Source: Halalkalibacter alkaliphilus
GTDB taxonomy: Bacteria > Bacillota > Bacilli > Bacillales > Bacillaceae_D
Assembly: GCF_023555415.1 (NCBI RefSeq)
Contig: NZ_JAKRYL010000005.1
Span: 1 to 64,000 of the forward strand
Direction of reading: 5' to 3'
DNA length: 64,000 nt
Numbering within the stretch: the first letter of the stretch is position 1; each line of letters starts with the position of its first letter. Shown here piece after piece: positions 35,553 through 44,463 of the stretch. The notes under the pieces are model-generated. The model ran no database searches and was not told where the DNA came from. It worked only from the letters and a program-made list of their open reading frames with translations. A program made the position numbers and the translations under genes.

Positions 35553-35803
35553 ATGTATTATAAAACAAATTGGCCATGGCGATTTGCACAAGAAAAACAA
35601 AAATATAAAAAACATACTCTTCGTATGAAGTTATTGCTTCATCTTCTGAACGAACAAAACCATATAGTAGAGAGGAAATAGAGCTGCTTATAAAATTAAA
35701 AAATCAAAGTGTTATGGATAAAGAAATTGCTGCTTTACTAAACCGAACTTATTGGTCGGTGATTTATAAAATTAGGGAATTGCGTAATAAACATTTATTA
35801 TAA
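35553..35803 (+). pseudogene. Broken SANT/Myb-like small gene
   Basis: From ATG 35553 a frame reads MYYKTNWPWRFAQEKQKYKK. After an A6 run (35607-35612) the sense shifts frame and continues SERTKPYSREEIELLIKLKN, then SVMDKEIAALLNRTYWSVIY and KIRELRNKHLL, ending at TAA 35801-35803. The second part has the SANT/Myb-like helix-turn-helix pattern of small Bacillus DNA-binding proteins. The frames are joined by a single-base shift. No RBS is seen and it is antisense to the flagellar genes, so I treat it as a relic. The rest of 35213-35892 shows nothing else. Confidence 0.5.
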
Positions 35804-35892
35804 AGAAAAGGTCTACTACTGAGGTCTACAAAATCAGGAGCGAATCTCTTGAGACTCTAAGGTATTTTAGAAACTCCATAATGAAATTAAAT

Positions 35893-35926
35893 ATAGAAGA
35901 GACCCTAGTATAGCTAGAGTCCCTCT
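35893..35926 (-). terminator. Terminator after flagellin A
   Basis: Minus strand: AGAGGGACTCTAG / CTAGGGTCTCT stem with a CTATA loop. Nearly the same stem follows flagellin C at 38647-38682. Confidence 0.75.
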
Positions 35927-35943
35927 GAAGTTGAATAAGAAAA

Positions 35944-37110
35944 TTATCCAAGTAATTGTAAAATTGAACTTGGTTGTTGATTTGCTTGAGCTAACATTGA
36001 TTGAGAAGCTTGAGAAATGATGTTTGCACGAGTCATTTCCATCATTTCACGAGCCATATCAACGTCACGGATACGAGATTCTGCAGATTGTATATTTTCC
36101 GATGCGTTGTCTATATTTGAAATAGTATGTTCAAGTCGATTTTGGATAGCTCCTAAGTTCGACCTCACAGATGATACCATTGATATTGCTTCATCTACAG
36201 TAAAAATAGCACTACTTGCGCTAAACTGGGACGCTATCGTACTATTGTCAATCGCTAAGCCTTCAGGGGCCATGTTGGGGATAAAAAGAGACATGGTTTG
36301 GCCGCTATTGGCGCCAATTTGAAAATTTAAATCATTGTTAATGGGACCATTATTGTTTCCAACAAAAAATTCCACAACTCCTTGATGCTGTGTCCCCCAT
36401 CCTCCTGTTGTAACACCACTAACATCAAATGTTGCTCCATTAAATTCAAATGTTGTGCCTGGATGGTTAAATACTACAATTAACCCTTCTGGATACGTAC
36501 TAACATTTAGGCTAACGACCTCTCCGTCCTCCATTGTAGCCGAAAGACTATACAGTCCTGGCTTCGTCACTTGTTGATCTGGATTTAGCTTAACCATTGC
36601 ACCACTAACGCCAGTCGCTACCCATCCATCTGAAACTGTCGTGCCATGTCCACCAGGGCTTACATTGATACTAGACTGTGGTGTAGCATCCATTGAGCCA
36701 TCCAATAATTTAATTTGGTTAAATTCCGTTTTATTGGCAATACTCGATATTTCTTCTTTTAGTTGCTTATATTCTTTTTCTAAATTATCACGATCTGAGT
36801 CTGTTAATGTTCCATTGGCAGCTTGGACAGAAAGTTCACGCATTCGATTCAGGACATCATGTACTTCATTTAAAGCTCCTTCAGCTGTTTGAATTAACGA
36901 AATACTGTCCTGTGCATTTTTAGCTGCCATATTTAATCCCCTAATTTGGCCACGCATTTTTTCAGAGATCGCCAAACCAGCTGCATCATCAGCAGCTTTC
37001 GTAATACGTAACCCACTAGATAAATTTTCAAAGGAACTTTCTTTGAATTTATTATTTTTTTCTAATCTATTTAATGTTTTCAAAGCAGGTATATTACTAT
37101 TAATAATCAA
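35944..37110 (-). CDS. hag: Flagellin paralogue A, TTG start
   Basis: Filament protein of 388 residues. Conserved D0/D1 ends: NLSSGLRITKAADDAAGLAI near 30-50, and RIRDVDMAREMMEMTRANII plus SQASQSMLAQANQQ at the C-terminus. The middle (about 140-290) is a Gly/Val-rich beta domain unlike the other two flagellins. Start is probably TTG at 37108-37110, which gives the usual (M)IINSN beginning with GAGGG nine bases upstream. Unlike paralogues B and C it has a sigma-A-type promoter, and its RBS and start are weak, so low constant expression is likely (inference). Confidence 0.92.
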   Translation of the reverse strand: MIINSNIPALKTLNRLEKNNKFKESSFENLSSGLRITKAADDAAGLAISEKMRGQIRGLNMAAKNAQDSISLIQTAEGALNEVHDVLNRMRELSVQAANGTLTDSDRDNLEKEYKQLKEEISSIANKTEFNQIKLLDGSMDATPQSSINVSPGGHGTTVSDGWVATGVSGAMVKLNPDQQVTKPGLYSLSATMEDGEVVSLNVSTYPEGLIVVFNHPGTTFEFNGATFDVSGVTTGGWGTQHQGVVEFFVGNNNGPINNDLNFQIGANSGQTMSLFIPNMAPEGLAIDNSTIASQFSASSAIFTVDEAISMVSSVRSNLGAIQNRLEHTISNIDNASENIQSAESRIRDVDMAREMMEMTRANIISQASQSMLAQANQQPSSILQLLG

Positions 37111-37143
37111 TTCAATCAACCCTCGTGTGTTTTTCCATGTGCA

Positions 37144-37172
37144 ATTATAATGACGTCAACTACACCTTACAA
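37144..37172 (-). promoter_or_regulatory. Sigma-A-type promoter of flagellin A
   Basis: Minus strand: TTGTAA, 17 bases, TATAAT, about 35 bp ahead of the start codon. No GCCGATAT-like box is present between this gene and flagellin B. Confidence 0.7.
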
Positions 37173-37276
37173 AAAAGTTAACAAGTCATACCCATAAGGA
37201 ACTTCATTGTTTATTTTATTACTAAAAAACAAAACTATGTAAACTGTTTACCTTTATTAAACTAGAAACCTTAGAA

Positions 37277-38524
37277 TTACCCAAGTAATTGTAGAATAGC
37301 TTGTGGTTTCTGGTTCGCTTGTGCAAAAATTGATTGAGACGCTTGCGAGAGGATATCATTCCGAGTCATTTCCATTATTTCACGAGCCATGTCAACGTCA
37401 CGAATACGAGATTCCGCTGACTGTAAATTCTCGTTATAATTAGCAGCCATCTGATAAGCATGCTCCAGTCTATTTTGATACGCTCCAAACCTTGCACGTT
37501 CAGAAGAAATTGTTTCGATTGCCTTATCTATTTTATCAATAGCTATTTGAGCACTAGTTTCAGTTAGAATGTTAAGGTCTTTAATTCCTATCGCTTCAAC
37601 TGACGCATCCGTAGGTTCAAAGAACAAAATATTACTACTGTTAGCTCCTATTTGAAAAGTGAGATTAGGATCCTCATCAATTACTGATATAGAAGTAAAA
37701 TCTATATCAAGTGGATAATTAGATGAGATTTTGAAAGTAGATGATTCGGTCCCCCCAGTGTTACGTATCTCTACTTTCCATTGACCACTAATAGGATTAT
37801 GAAATTCCATTCTCTCGGTTTCCTCTCCCCACCCATTATACGTTGCAGAGTCAGAAGACGTATTAGTTGAATCTTCACTATATCCGGATGACGTCAAATA
37901 TTGTGATGTATAACCAAATGTTTCACCATTAGGGCTAATAATATTTAGATCAGGCCACTCCGCTCCTGAAATAGTTCCAAACTCACCTACAACCCATAAA
38001 CTTTCGGGATTGGGTGGATCAGGAACATTAATATAAGTTGCATGCACCGTTTCACCTGCCCCGACCTCTACCCACACTTCCGTTGTAATCGTTTGCTGTT
38101 CGATCTGTCCGGAATACAAAATTTTCTTTTCGTTAAACTCTGTATTTTTAGCAATATCATTAATAGTTTCTTTGATTTCATTTACCTCATTATTCAGTGC
38201 CAATCTATCAGAGTTGGTCAAATGGCCACTTGCTGCCTGAACAGAGAGTTCTCGTACCCTTTGTAAATTTTTTGTTATTTCATTTAATCCAGCTTCCCCG
38301 ACTTGTATTAAGGAGACCGCATCTTGAATATTTCTTTGGGCTTGTCCTAGTCCCCTAACTTGCGCCCTCATTTTTTCAGAGATTGCTAATCCCGCTGCAT
38401 CATCTGCAGCCTTCGAAATACGGAGTCCAGAGGATAACTTTTGAAAAGAGTTAGTTAAATTTTTATTATTTTTCCCTAATCGCTTAAGACTATTTAATGC
38501 AGACATATTATGATTAATAATCAT
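37277..38524 (-). CDS. hag: Flagellin paralogue B with beta-sandwich insert
   Basis: Filament protein of 415 residues. Typical N-terminus MIINHNMSALNSLKRLGKNN and C-terminus RIRDVDMAREIMEMTRNDIL with QASQSIFAQANQKPQAILQL. The central part (about 140-290) contains DLNIISPNGETFGYTS and MEFHNPISGQWKVEIRNTGG, a pattern like the jelly-roll P or PPC domains that follow secreted proteases. ATG at 38522-38524 has TGAGG nine bases ahead. A perfect sigma-D promoter is upstream. Surface-exposed inserts of this kind can bind ligands or enzymes; the role here is unknown. Confidence 0.92.
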   Translation of the reverse strand: MIINHNMSALNSLKRLGKNNKNLTNSFQKLSSGLRISKAADDAAGLAISEKMRAQVRGLGQAQRNIQDAVSLIQVGEAGLNEITKNLQRVRELSVQAASGHLTNSDRLALNNEVNEIKETINDIAKNTEFNEKKILYSGQIEQQTITTEVWVEVGAGETVHATYINVPDPPNPESLWVVGEFGTISGAEWPDLNIISPNGETFGYTSQYLTSSGYSEDSTNTSSDSATYNGWGEETERMEFHNPISGQWKVEIRNTGGTESSTFKISSNYPLDIDFTSISVIDEDPNLTFQIGANSSNILFFEPTDASVEAIGIKDLNILTETSAQIAIDKIDKAIETISSERARFGAYQNRLEHAYQMAANYNENLQSAESRIRDVDMAREIMEMTRNDILSQASQSIFAQANQKPQAILQLLG

Positions 38525-38565
38525 TTTATTTATCCTCACATACCTTAGAAGTTTTCCATATTTAT

Positions 38566-38592
38566 ATATCGGCAATATTACCTAATACTTTA
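38566..38592 (-). promoter_or_regulatory. Sigma-D promoter of flagellin B
   Basis: Minus strand: TAAA, 15 bases, GCCGATAT, an exact match to the sigma-D consensus, 42 bp upstream of the start codon. Confidence 0.85.
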
Positions 38593-38646
38593 GGTAAAAA
38601 GTAAAAATTAATTATTTTTTTACTTATTATATGTATTTAAGGTTAT

Positions 38647-38682
38647 AAAAAGAGACCCTAGCATAACTAGAGCCTCTCTTAA
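38647..38682 (-). terminator. Terminator after flagellin C
   Basis: Minus strand: AGAGGCTCTAG / CTAGGGTCTCT stem with a TTATG loop, then TTTTT. Confidence 0.85.
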
Positions 38683-38696
38683 ATTGAATAATAGAA

Positions 38697-39878
38697 TTAT
38701 CCAAGTAATTGTAATACTGATTGTGGAGCTTGGTTTGCTTGAGCAAGCATTGATTGAGAAGCTTGAGAAAGGATGTTTGCACGAGTCATTTCCATCATTT
38801 CACGAGCCATATCAACGTCACGGATACGAGATTCCGCAGCTTGTAGGTTCTCAGAAGAGTTATCTAAGTTAGAGATTGTGTGCTCTAAACGGTTTTGGAA
38901 TGCACCAAGGTTAGAACGTTGAGCAGATACGGTCTCAATTGCATTGTTGATTGTAGTGATTGCCGCAGTAGCTTTTTCAGCATCTGTAATATCCAATGCT
39001 TCACCATTAGAAGAACGGACACCAAGAGCTTCAGCTCTCATGTCATTGATACCAACATGAATATTTTGACCACTATTAGCACCAATTTGGAGTGAAAGTG
39101 CATCAGAAACTGAATCATTACCTTCATCGTACGCAGTTAAACTAATAGTCACACTTTCACCAACAGCCATTTCTGAAAGGTTTGAAATTACTAAGTTAGC
39201 ACCAGCTCCAGAACCAGTGATCTCTGTTGCATCTGCATTTAATGCAAATGTCTCCCCTGTGTTAGGATTGGAGACATTATACATAGCACTGTTATCTCCA
39301 TCCGTACTTTCCGCTATTCTCGTGATTGTAAATGTACCCGTAACACTTACCGCGTCGTCACCAGCTTTTTGAGCATCAGTTAAAGCAGTTACACTAACAT
39401 CCGCTGATGTATTTCTCTGTACTGTTACAGTAGCATCTTTTGGTGCTTCTAAACCACGTTTTGAGCCATCTAATAGCTTTTGAGTGTTAAACTCAGTCGT
39501 ATTCGCAATACGGTCAATTTCATTCGTTAACTGGTCAATTTCTTTTTGAATCTCATTACGATCAGTTTCTGTGTTTGTATCATTCGCAGATTGCACTGCA
39601 AGCTCACGCATACGTTGAAGAATGTTGTGAGTTTCATTTAACGCACCTTCAGCTGTTTGAATTAAAGAGATACCATCTTGAGCGTTACGAGATGCTTGAT
39701 CTAAACCACGAATTTGCCCACGCATTTTTTCAGAGATTGCTAAACCGGCAGCATCGTCACCAGCACGGTTAATACGAAGACCTGAAGATAGCTTCTCCAT
39801 TGCATTTTGAGTAGCACCTTGGTTGATTCCCATCTGACGGAATGTGTTTAAAGCTGAAATATTGTTATTAATAATCAT
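38697..39878 (-). CDS. hag: Flagellin paralogue C, probably the major one
   Basis: Filament protein of 393 residues. N-terminus MIINNNISALNTFRQMGINQ and KLSSGLRINRAGDDAAG; C-terminus NILSQASQSMLAQANQAPQS. The middle (about 150-270) is acidic (TRIAESTDGDNSAMYNVSN), suitable for an alkaline medium. It has the strongest signals of the three: AAGGAGG nine bases before ATG (39876-39878), a long leader and a sigma-D promoter. I take it as the main filament subunit; A and B may be minor or conditional. Confidence 0.95.
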   Translation of the reverse strand: MIINNNISALNTFRQMGINQGATQNAMEKLSSGLRINRAGDDAAGLAISEKMRGQIRGLDQASRNAQDGISLIQTAEGALNETHNILQRMRELAVQSANDTNTETDRNEIQKEIDQLTNEIDRIANTTEFNTQKLLDGSKRGLEAPKDATVTVQRNTSADVSVTALTDAQKAGDDAVSVTGTFTITRIAESTDGDNSAMYNVSNPNTGETFALNADATEITGSGAGANLVISNLSEMAVGESVTISLTAYDEGNDSVSDALSLQIGANSGQNIHVGINDMRAEALGVRSSNGEALDITDAEKATAAITTINNAIETVSAQRSNLGAFQNRLEHTISNLDNSSENLQAAESRIRDVDMAREMMEMTRANILSQASQSMLAQANQAPQSVLQLLG

Positions 39879-39997
39879 GATAAATTTCCTCCTTGAATGT
39901 GTTCCTTCCACGTCCTTGTGTCAGGATATTGATATTTAGTCTCAGTCTCCAGAACAATATGTCGGCCGCCATATGCACTTTCAACCTTACACTACTA

Positions 39998-40024
39998 TTA
40001 TCGGTCCCTCATTCTACATGTTTA
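39998..40024 (-). promoter_or_regulatory. Sigma-D promoter of flagellin C
   Basis: Minus strand: TAAA, 15 bases, ACCGATAA. It lies 120 bp upstream of the start, leaving a long 5' leader. It is close to and divergent from the sigma-A promoter of the cheX leader. Confidence 0.75.
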
Positions 40025-40097
40025 GTACTTTTATAATCTTTTTTTATTTTTTTTTGAGATTTTTTCTGTCGACCCTGTAGAAATATGTTGAAACTAG

Positions 40098-40126
40098 TTG
40101 AATTAGCGTATTTTTCAGGATATGAT
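40098..40126 (+). promoter_or_regulatory. Sigma-A promoter of the riboswitch-cheX-mcp transcript
   Basis: TTGAAT, 17 bases, TATGAT, ending about 30 bp before the riboswitch. Spacing and hexamers fit sigma-A well. Confidence 0.7.
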
Positions 40127-40154
40127 AATAAGGCAAAAGTTCTATATACAAAGA

Positions 40155-40240
40155 TGAAAAAGGCAAACTACCCGAAAGTGTAGGACGCAAAGCCTAGGGA
40201 CTAAGGTATTCTACTATGTTCGCCTGGTTACCAAATAATA
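40155..40240 (+). ncRNA. Cyclic di-GMP-I (GEMM) riboswitch, cheX-mcp leader
   Basis: The segment contains AGGCAAACTACCCGAAAGTG, TAGGACGCAAAGCCTAGGGA, CTAAGG and CGCCTGGTTACCA. These are the fixed GEMM-I parts: GCAAAC, the GAAA tetraloop, GGACGCAAAGCC, the receptor CTAAGG, and the P3 closing GGTTACC. It is followed by a terminator hairpin and then the cheX RBS, so c-di-GMP binding should control read-through. The sign (on or off) is not clear by eye. Confidence 0.92.
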
Positions 40241-40263
40241 GTGTTCAAGCGATGAATCTATTT

Positions 40264-40296
40264 GGCTATTCCTATTTTAGGAGTAGCCATTTTTTA
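40264..40296 (+). terminator. Riboswitch-controlled terminator before cheX
   Basis: GGCTATTCC / GGAGTAGCC stem with a TATTTTA loop, then TTTTTT, between the aptamer and the cheX RBS. It is the likely expression platform. Confidence 0.8.
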
Positions 40297-40329
40297 TGTT
40301 CGTTTCCATTTTAAAGGAGGAATGTCAAA

Positions 40330-40791
40330 ATGATTTCTTTATTGGACTTGGAGAACCAATACAATCTTAACTTAACACAAGGGGTCGTTACCTCGATGAA
40401 ACATGTTGTTCCTCTTCACGTTACAAATTCCTTTCCGCAAGTAACAGAGCAATCGATTCTAGTTGATTATGGTGTTTTCATTGAACTGACAGGTGATATA
40501 AAAGGGAAACTAGTACTTTGCGGAGAGATATTTGTTTTCTCAGCGATCGGCCAGTCTATGTTTGGGATACCGATTGAAGGAGAAATGCTTGATTCTTTCA
40601 TAGGAGAGCTAGGTAACATGATTGCTGGCAGTTTTTCAACGATTATTGCTGAATACGGTATCAACACGGATATTACTGCACCGCTTGTCATGAAAAAAAG
40701 TACGGTATTAACGAAGTTTGAAAAAGGGATGCAAGTTCCGATCACTTTTGAAGGTGCTGGAGAAATAAATGTTTACTTATTAATAGATTGA
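40330..40791 (+). CDS. cheX: CheX-like CheY~P phosphatase
   Basis: Protein of 153 residues of the CheC/CheX/FliY phosphatase group, which dephosphorylate CheY and so end the chemotaxis signal. The active-site helix ELGNMIAG (ExxNxxxG, near residues 92-99) is intact. A single motif copy and the length suit CheX. RBS AGGAGG precedes ATG. It is the first gene after the c-di-GMP riboswitch and is 44 bp from a chemoreceptor gene, so c-di-GMP seems to tune adaptation. The typical Bacillus phosphatases CheC and FliY would lie elsewhere. Confidence 0.85.
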   Translation: MISLLDLENQYNLNLTQGVVTSMKHVVPLHVTNSFPQVTEQSILVDYGVFIELTGDIKGKLVLCGEIFVFSAIGQSMFGIPIEGEMLDSFIGELGNMIAGSFSTIIAEYGINTDITAPLVMKKSTVLTKFEKGMQVPITFEGAGEINVYLLID

Positions 40792-40835
40792 TCACAGACC
40801 TAAACGAGAATTAAGTCATCATTTGGAGGTATACG

Positions 40836-42569
40836 ATGAAGTTACGAAAAGAAAAGAAAGCACATACTCATACAAAGTTTATGAATCTTACTATTAGAAA
40901 AAAGCTAATTAGTAGTTTCCTATTAGTTGCTATTCTATTTGGAGTTGCGAGTTTTATCTCCTTTCACAACCTTAAACAAACGAACGATTCATACTCTTAT
41001 TTAGTTGGAAATGTGTCTGAGGTTCGTTCAATTAGTCAAAATATCGATACATTAATTAGCAACCAGGCTAGTGATTTAAATGCTTATTTATTGTTTCAAG
41101 ATGAGGCGTTTATAGGAGATCTGAACACCAACAACCGTGAAATTATTCGTTTAATTGATCAAGCGAAGGAACTATCTGACTCAGAACAAACGTTATCATA
41201 CCTAGACCAGCTTACGACACTTAATAACATTTACTTAAGTGAGGCTGAGCGAGCGATTAATATTTCAAGGTCTATGCTTGATCATGGTATTAGAGTTGCA
41301 AGTGAGAATGTCGTCCCAATTAGTCGGGAAATGCGTGAAGTATCTGAAGCACTTACTTCCTATGAAGGAGAGATGTTGGCAACTACACAAGCTGCGACAA
41401 ACCAATCCGCACAAAATGCCACAATTCTCGTTGTTATCGTTAGCGGCCTTGCGTTCATACTTGCCATCACAAGTGGCATTTTTGTTTCCAATCTAATCGC
41501 AAAACCAATTATTCAACTGAGCGCACTAGCAAAACAAGTGGCTTCTGGAGATTTATCTATAAAACGATTAAACATAAAAAGCAAAGACGAAATTCATGAA
41601 CTAAACGAGTCCTTTAACCAAATGACCGACAATTTAAGAGAGATGATCTCAAGCATCCAGACGAACTCTGAACAAGTAGCAGCATCATCTGAGCAGCTCA
41701 ATGCAAGTGCCAACGAATCAGCAAAAGCAACCGATCAAATTACAGAATCGATTCAATCTGTTGCCTCTGGTGCTGAGCAGCAAGCCGAGAGTACAGCGAG
41801 TGCCAATGATACGGCAAATGAAATATCTGCCGGGGTTGAACAAATTGCTCGAAATATCTTTTCTGTTTCAGAAGCAACAAGCACAGCTCAACAGAAATCA
41901 AATAACGGGTTAGAAATTGTTGAAAAAACGGTAACTCAAATGAATGCCATTCACAATCAAACGAACGCAACAACGACTGTTATTTCTAATTTAGAAGAAA
42001 AATCGAGCGAAATCGGCAGTATTATTTCTCTCATTACAACTGTCTCAGATCAAACGAATTTGCTTGCGTTAAACGCGGCAATTGAAGCAGCAAGAGCAGG
42101 AGAACATGGAAGAGGATTTGCTGTTGTAGCGGATGAAGTCCGTAAATTAGCCGAACAGTCTCACAAATCAGCTGGGCAAATTAGTACGTTAATTCAAGAC
42201 ATACAAAATGACATTCAACGATCTGTTTCTTCGATGGCTGAAGGCAGTAACACGGTCCAGCAAGGACTTGTCTATGCGACAGAAGCTGGGAAAGAGTTTA
42301 AGGAAATTTCAGTCTCAATTAATGAAATTTCTGCTCAAGTAGATGAGGTATCCGTTGCTGTTCAGCAAATTGCAATGGGTACGATGAATATGCTTGAGTC
42401 AATTAAAGAAGCTTCTGCAATCGCAGATAATGCATCCTCCTACTCGCAAAATGTCGCTGCTGCTGCAGAAGAGCAAACGGCAACGATGCAAGAGATTTCT
42501 GCGTCTGCTGAAATGTTATCGAGAATGGCTGAGGAACTTCAGGAGACGGTACGGAAGTTTACTTTATAA
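40836..42569 (+). CDS. Methyl-accepting chemotaxis protein (4HB-type sensor)
   Basis: Chemoreceptor of 577 residues. Seen: TM1 near 25-46, an extracellular helical domain of about 145 residues (four-helix-bundle type), TM2 near 193-215, HAMP near 216-270 ([20 protein letters not shown]), and the signalling hairpin with tip [20 protein letters not shown] near 412-431. No C-terminal pentapeptide tether. Ligand unknown. GGAGG precedes ATG. It is co-transcribed with cheX under the c-di-GMP riboswitch and followed by a terminator. Confidence 0.93.
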   Translation: MKLRKEKKAHTHTKFMNLTIRKKLISSFLLVAILFGVASFISFHNLKQTNDSYSYLVGNVSEVRSISQNIDTLISNQASDLNAYLLFQDEAFIGDLNTNNREIIRLIDQAKELSDSEQTLSYLDQLTTLNNIYLSEAERAINISRSMLDHGIRVASENVVPISREMREVSEALTSYEGEMLATTQAATNQSAQNATILVVIVSGLAFILAITSGIFVSNLIAKPIIQLSALAKQVASGDLSIKRLNIKSKDEIHELNESFNQMTDNLREMISSIQTNSEQVAASSEQLNASANESAKATDQITESIQSVASGAEQQAESTASANDTANEISAGVEQIARNIFSVSEATSTAQQKSNNGLEIVEKTVTQMNAIHNQTNATTTVISNLEEKSSEIGSIISLITTVSDQTNLLALNAAIEAARAGEHGRGFAVVADEVRKLAEQSHKSAGQISTLIQDIQNDIQRSVSSMAEGSNTVQQGLVYATEAGKEFKEISVSINEISAQVDEVSVAVQQIAMGTMNMLESIKEASAIADNASSYSQNVAAAAEEQTATMQEISASAEMLSRMAEELQETVRKFTL

Positions 42570-42584
42570 GATAGTATTTGGAAG

Positions 42585-42620
42585 CAGAGGTGTTATAAAA
42601 GCCCCTCTGTTTTCTTTTTT
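42585..42620 (+). terminator. Terminator after the chemoreceptor gene
   Basis: CAGAGGTG / CCCCTCTG stem and a T-rich tail. It separates cheX-mcp from motAB. Confidence 0.75.
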
Positions 42621-42650
42621 GAATTGATAACTTTCTACCTAACTTCTATT

Positions 42651-42676
42651 CAAACACTACTTGCTTACGTCGATAT
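42651..42676 (+). promoter_or_regulatory. Candidate sigma-D promoter for motAB
   Basis: CAAA, 14 bases, GTCGATAT, about 90 bp upstream of motA. The -10 has one mismatch to GCCGATAT; the -35 has one mismatch and the spacer is one short. Confidence 0.5.
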
Positions 42677-42764
42677 ATATAATAGAAACTTTTTTATCCT
42701 AGTACTTCATAATCTCACACCAACATGAAGCTACTACTATAACTTTTTTAGAATGGGTGAAGTC

Positions 42765-43565
42765 ATGGACAAAACATCAATTATAGGAATTATTTTAGGA
42801 GTATTAGCCGTTTTATTTGGTTTATATTTCAAAGGGACAAGCTTTGGGGTGCTGCTGAATCCGGCTGCCATTATTATTATTTTCGCCGGAACAGCTGCGA
42901 CGATTTTGATTGGGTTTCCTGGAAAAGAAATTAAGAGAATCCCGCGGTTGTTTGGGGTGTTGTTTAAGAATCGCAATGAGCAGGATGTTAATGAGTTAAT
43001 TCAATTATTCTCTAATCTTAGCTTAAAAGCCCGTCAGGAAGGTATCTTGGCGTTAGAACAAGAGATCGAATCGATTAATGATCCGTTTTTAAAACAAGGG
43101 ATGAAAATGGTCGTTGATGGCCAGGAGCCAGATTTTATTCGGGATACGATGGACGAAGAATTGAACGCCATTGAAGATCGACATGCCGCAGGAGCTCAAA
43201 TTTTCACTCAAGCTGGGACATACGCACCGACTCTTGGTGTATTAGGTGCCGTGTTAGGATTAATCGCTGCTCTTGGAGACTTAAATGATATTGACGCACT
43301 TGGTTATGCGATTGCTGCTGCGTTCGTCGCTACGCTGTATGGGATTTTCACAGGGTATGTGCTTTGGCATCCTTTTGCCAATAAACTAAAGAGAAAGTCA
43401 AAGCAGGAGATCATGGTGAAAAGCTTGATCATTGAAGGAATTTTATCGATCCAAGCTGGTGTTGCGCCTCGCGCAATTAAAGATAAATTAATTGTCTATG
43501 TTCCGCAATCTGAGCGCAGTCAACTAGAGGCGGAAACAAATCAAGGAGAGACTGTCAATGGCTAG
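42765..43565 (+). CDS. motA: Flagellar stator protein MotA
   Basis: Channel-forming stator subunit of 266 residues. It begins MDKTSIIGIILGVLAVLFGL, like B. subtilis MotA. Seen: four helices (about 5-22, 30-50, 150-175, 183-205), the cytoplasmic loop with the charged ALEQEIESINDPFLKQGMKM (rotor contact region), and AGTYAPTLGVLGAVLGLIAA at TM3. ATG at 42765 gives this canonical N-terminus; the ATG four codons earlier has no RBS. It overlaps motB by eight bases. It is of the MotAB rather than the MotPS type by overall resemblance. Confidence 0.93.
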   Translation: MDKTSIIGIILGVLAVLFGLYFKGTSFGVLLNPAAIIIIFAGTAATILIGFPGKEIKRIPRLFGVLFKNRNEQDVNELIQLFSNLSLKARQEGILALEQEIESINDPFLKQGMKMVVDGQEPDFIRDTMDEELNAIEDRHAAGAQIFTQAGTYAPTLGVLGAVLGLIAALGDLNDIDALGYAIAAAFVATLYGIFTGYVLWHPFANKLKRKSKQEIMVKSLIIEGILSIQAGVAPRAIKDKLIVYVPQSERSQLEAETNQGETVNG

Positions 43566-44292
43566 GAGAAAAAACCGCCATGAAGAGCATGTCGATGAGT
43601 CGTGGTTAATTCCTTATGCTGATATGCTGACGTTATTATTAGCGCTTTTTATCGTATTATTTGCTGTTAGTTCAGTTGACGCTGAGAGGTACCAGCAGAT
43701 GATGGTCGTCTTCAATGAGAATTTCCAAGGCGGGAGCGGGGTGCTGGAGCAGCCCGTCCCAGTCCATGATAACCCTGATAGAAATCAAGATGAAGCAGAA
43801 GAATCAGATTTAAGGCAGCAAGAACATCAGGATTTGCTCAACTTACAAAGAGAGTTTGATCAATATATTCTTGAACAAAATCTTGAATCTGAGCTAGAAA
43901 CGAAATTGTCTGAAGATGGTTTGCTTTTAACGATATTGGATAATGCCTTGTTTCACTCAGGCAGTGCAACGGTTCGAGCGGATGCGGTCGATTTAGCTGA
44001 TAAGGTCTCTGAATTGCTCATTACGGATCCTCCACGAAATATCGTCGTGGCAGGGCATACGGATAATATTCCGATTAACAATGCTGACTTTCGTTCTAAC
44101 TGGGATTTAAGTGCACATCGCGCGTTGAATTTCATGAAAATACTAATTGAAAATGAGGACTTAAACCCACAGAACTTAAGTGCAACTGGGTATGGTGAGT
44201 ACCACCCTGTTGCAACAAATGACACTGCAGAAGGCCGGAGCCAGAACCGCCGTGTTGAAGTTCTCATCTTGCCAAACTATAAACTAGAATAA
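43558..44292 (+). CDS. motB: Flagellar stator protein MotB
   Basis: Stator subunit of 244 residues that anchors the motor to peptidoglycan. Seen: HVDESWLIPYADMLTLLLAL with the ion-carrying Asp22, a single membrane helix (about 19-38), a plug/linker rich in Asp and Gln, and an OmpA-like C-terminal domain (VVAGHTDNIPINNADFRSNW, then EGRSQNRRVEVLIL). The coupling ion (H+, Na+ or both) cannot be read reliably from the sequence; in alkaliphiles Na+ is often used. A terminator follows. Confidence 0.95.
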   Translation: MARRKNRHEEHVDESWLIPYADMLTLLLALFIVLFAVSSVDAERYQQMMVVFNENFQGGSGVLEQPVPVHDNPDRNQDEAEESDLRQQEHQDLLNLQREFDQYILEQNLESELETKLSEDGLLLTILDNALFHSGSATVRADAVDLADKVSELLITDPPRNIVVAGHTDNIPINNADFRSNWDLSAHRALNFMKILIENEDLNPQNLSATGYGEYHPVATNDTAEGRSQNRRVEVLILPNYKLE

Positions 44293-44319
44293 GAAAAGCC
44301 GCATGCGCGGCTTTTCTTA
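44290..44319 (+). terminator. Terminator after motB
   Basis: AAGAAAAGCCGC / GCGGCTTTTCTT perfect stem starting at the motB stop. Confidence 0.88.
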
Positions 44320-44350
44320 TATGCAATGCGTGGAGCCGTCGCCTGGTTTT

Positions 44351-44410
44351 AAGCCTTTTCTGAGTAGCCTTCTCAGAAAAGGCGCGCGACGTGCCGAGCC
44401 ATTGCTCTTC
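44351..44410 (+). repeat. Dispersed hairpin repeat, best-preserved copy
   Basis: Stem CCTTTTCTGAG / CTCAGAAAAGG, then CGCGCGACGTGCCGAGCCAT and TGCTC. The region just before (about 44323-44342, GCAATGCGTGGAGCC) looks like a second, partial tail. Confidence 0.7.
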
Positions 44411-44463
44411 TCTCGAAATGCTTTCAAGATTTTTCGGCAAAGCCATTACTTTCTTTATTAAAA

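Noticed and set aside
42765-44292. Sodium-driven MotPS stator instead of MotAB
   Set aside because: The N-terminus of the A subunit (MDKTSIIGI) and the B-subunit VDESWLIPYAD segment are closer to B. subtilis MotAB. Ion choice was left open since it cannot be settled by eye.
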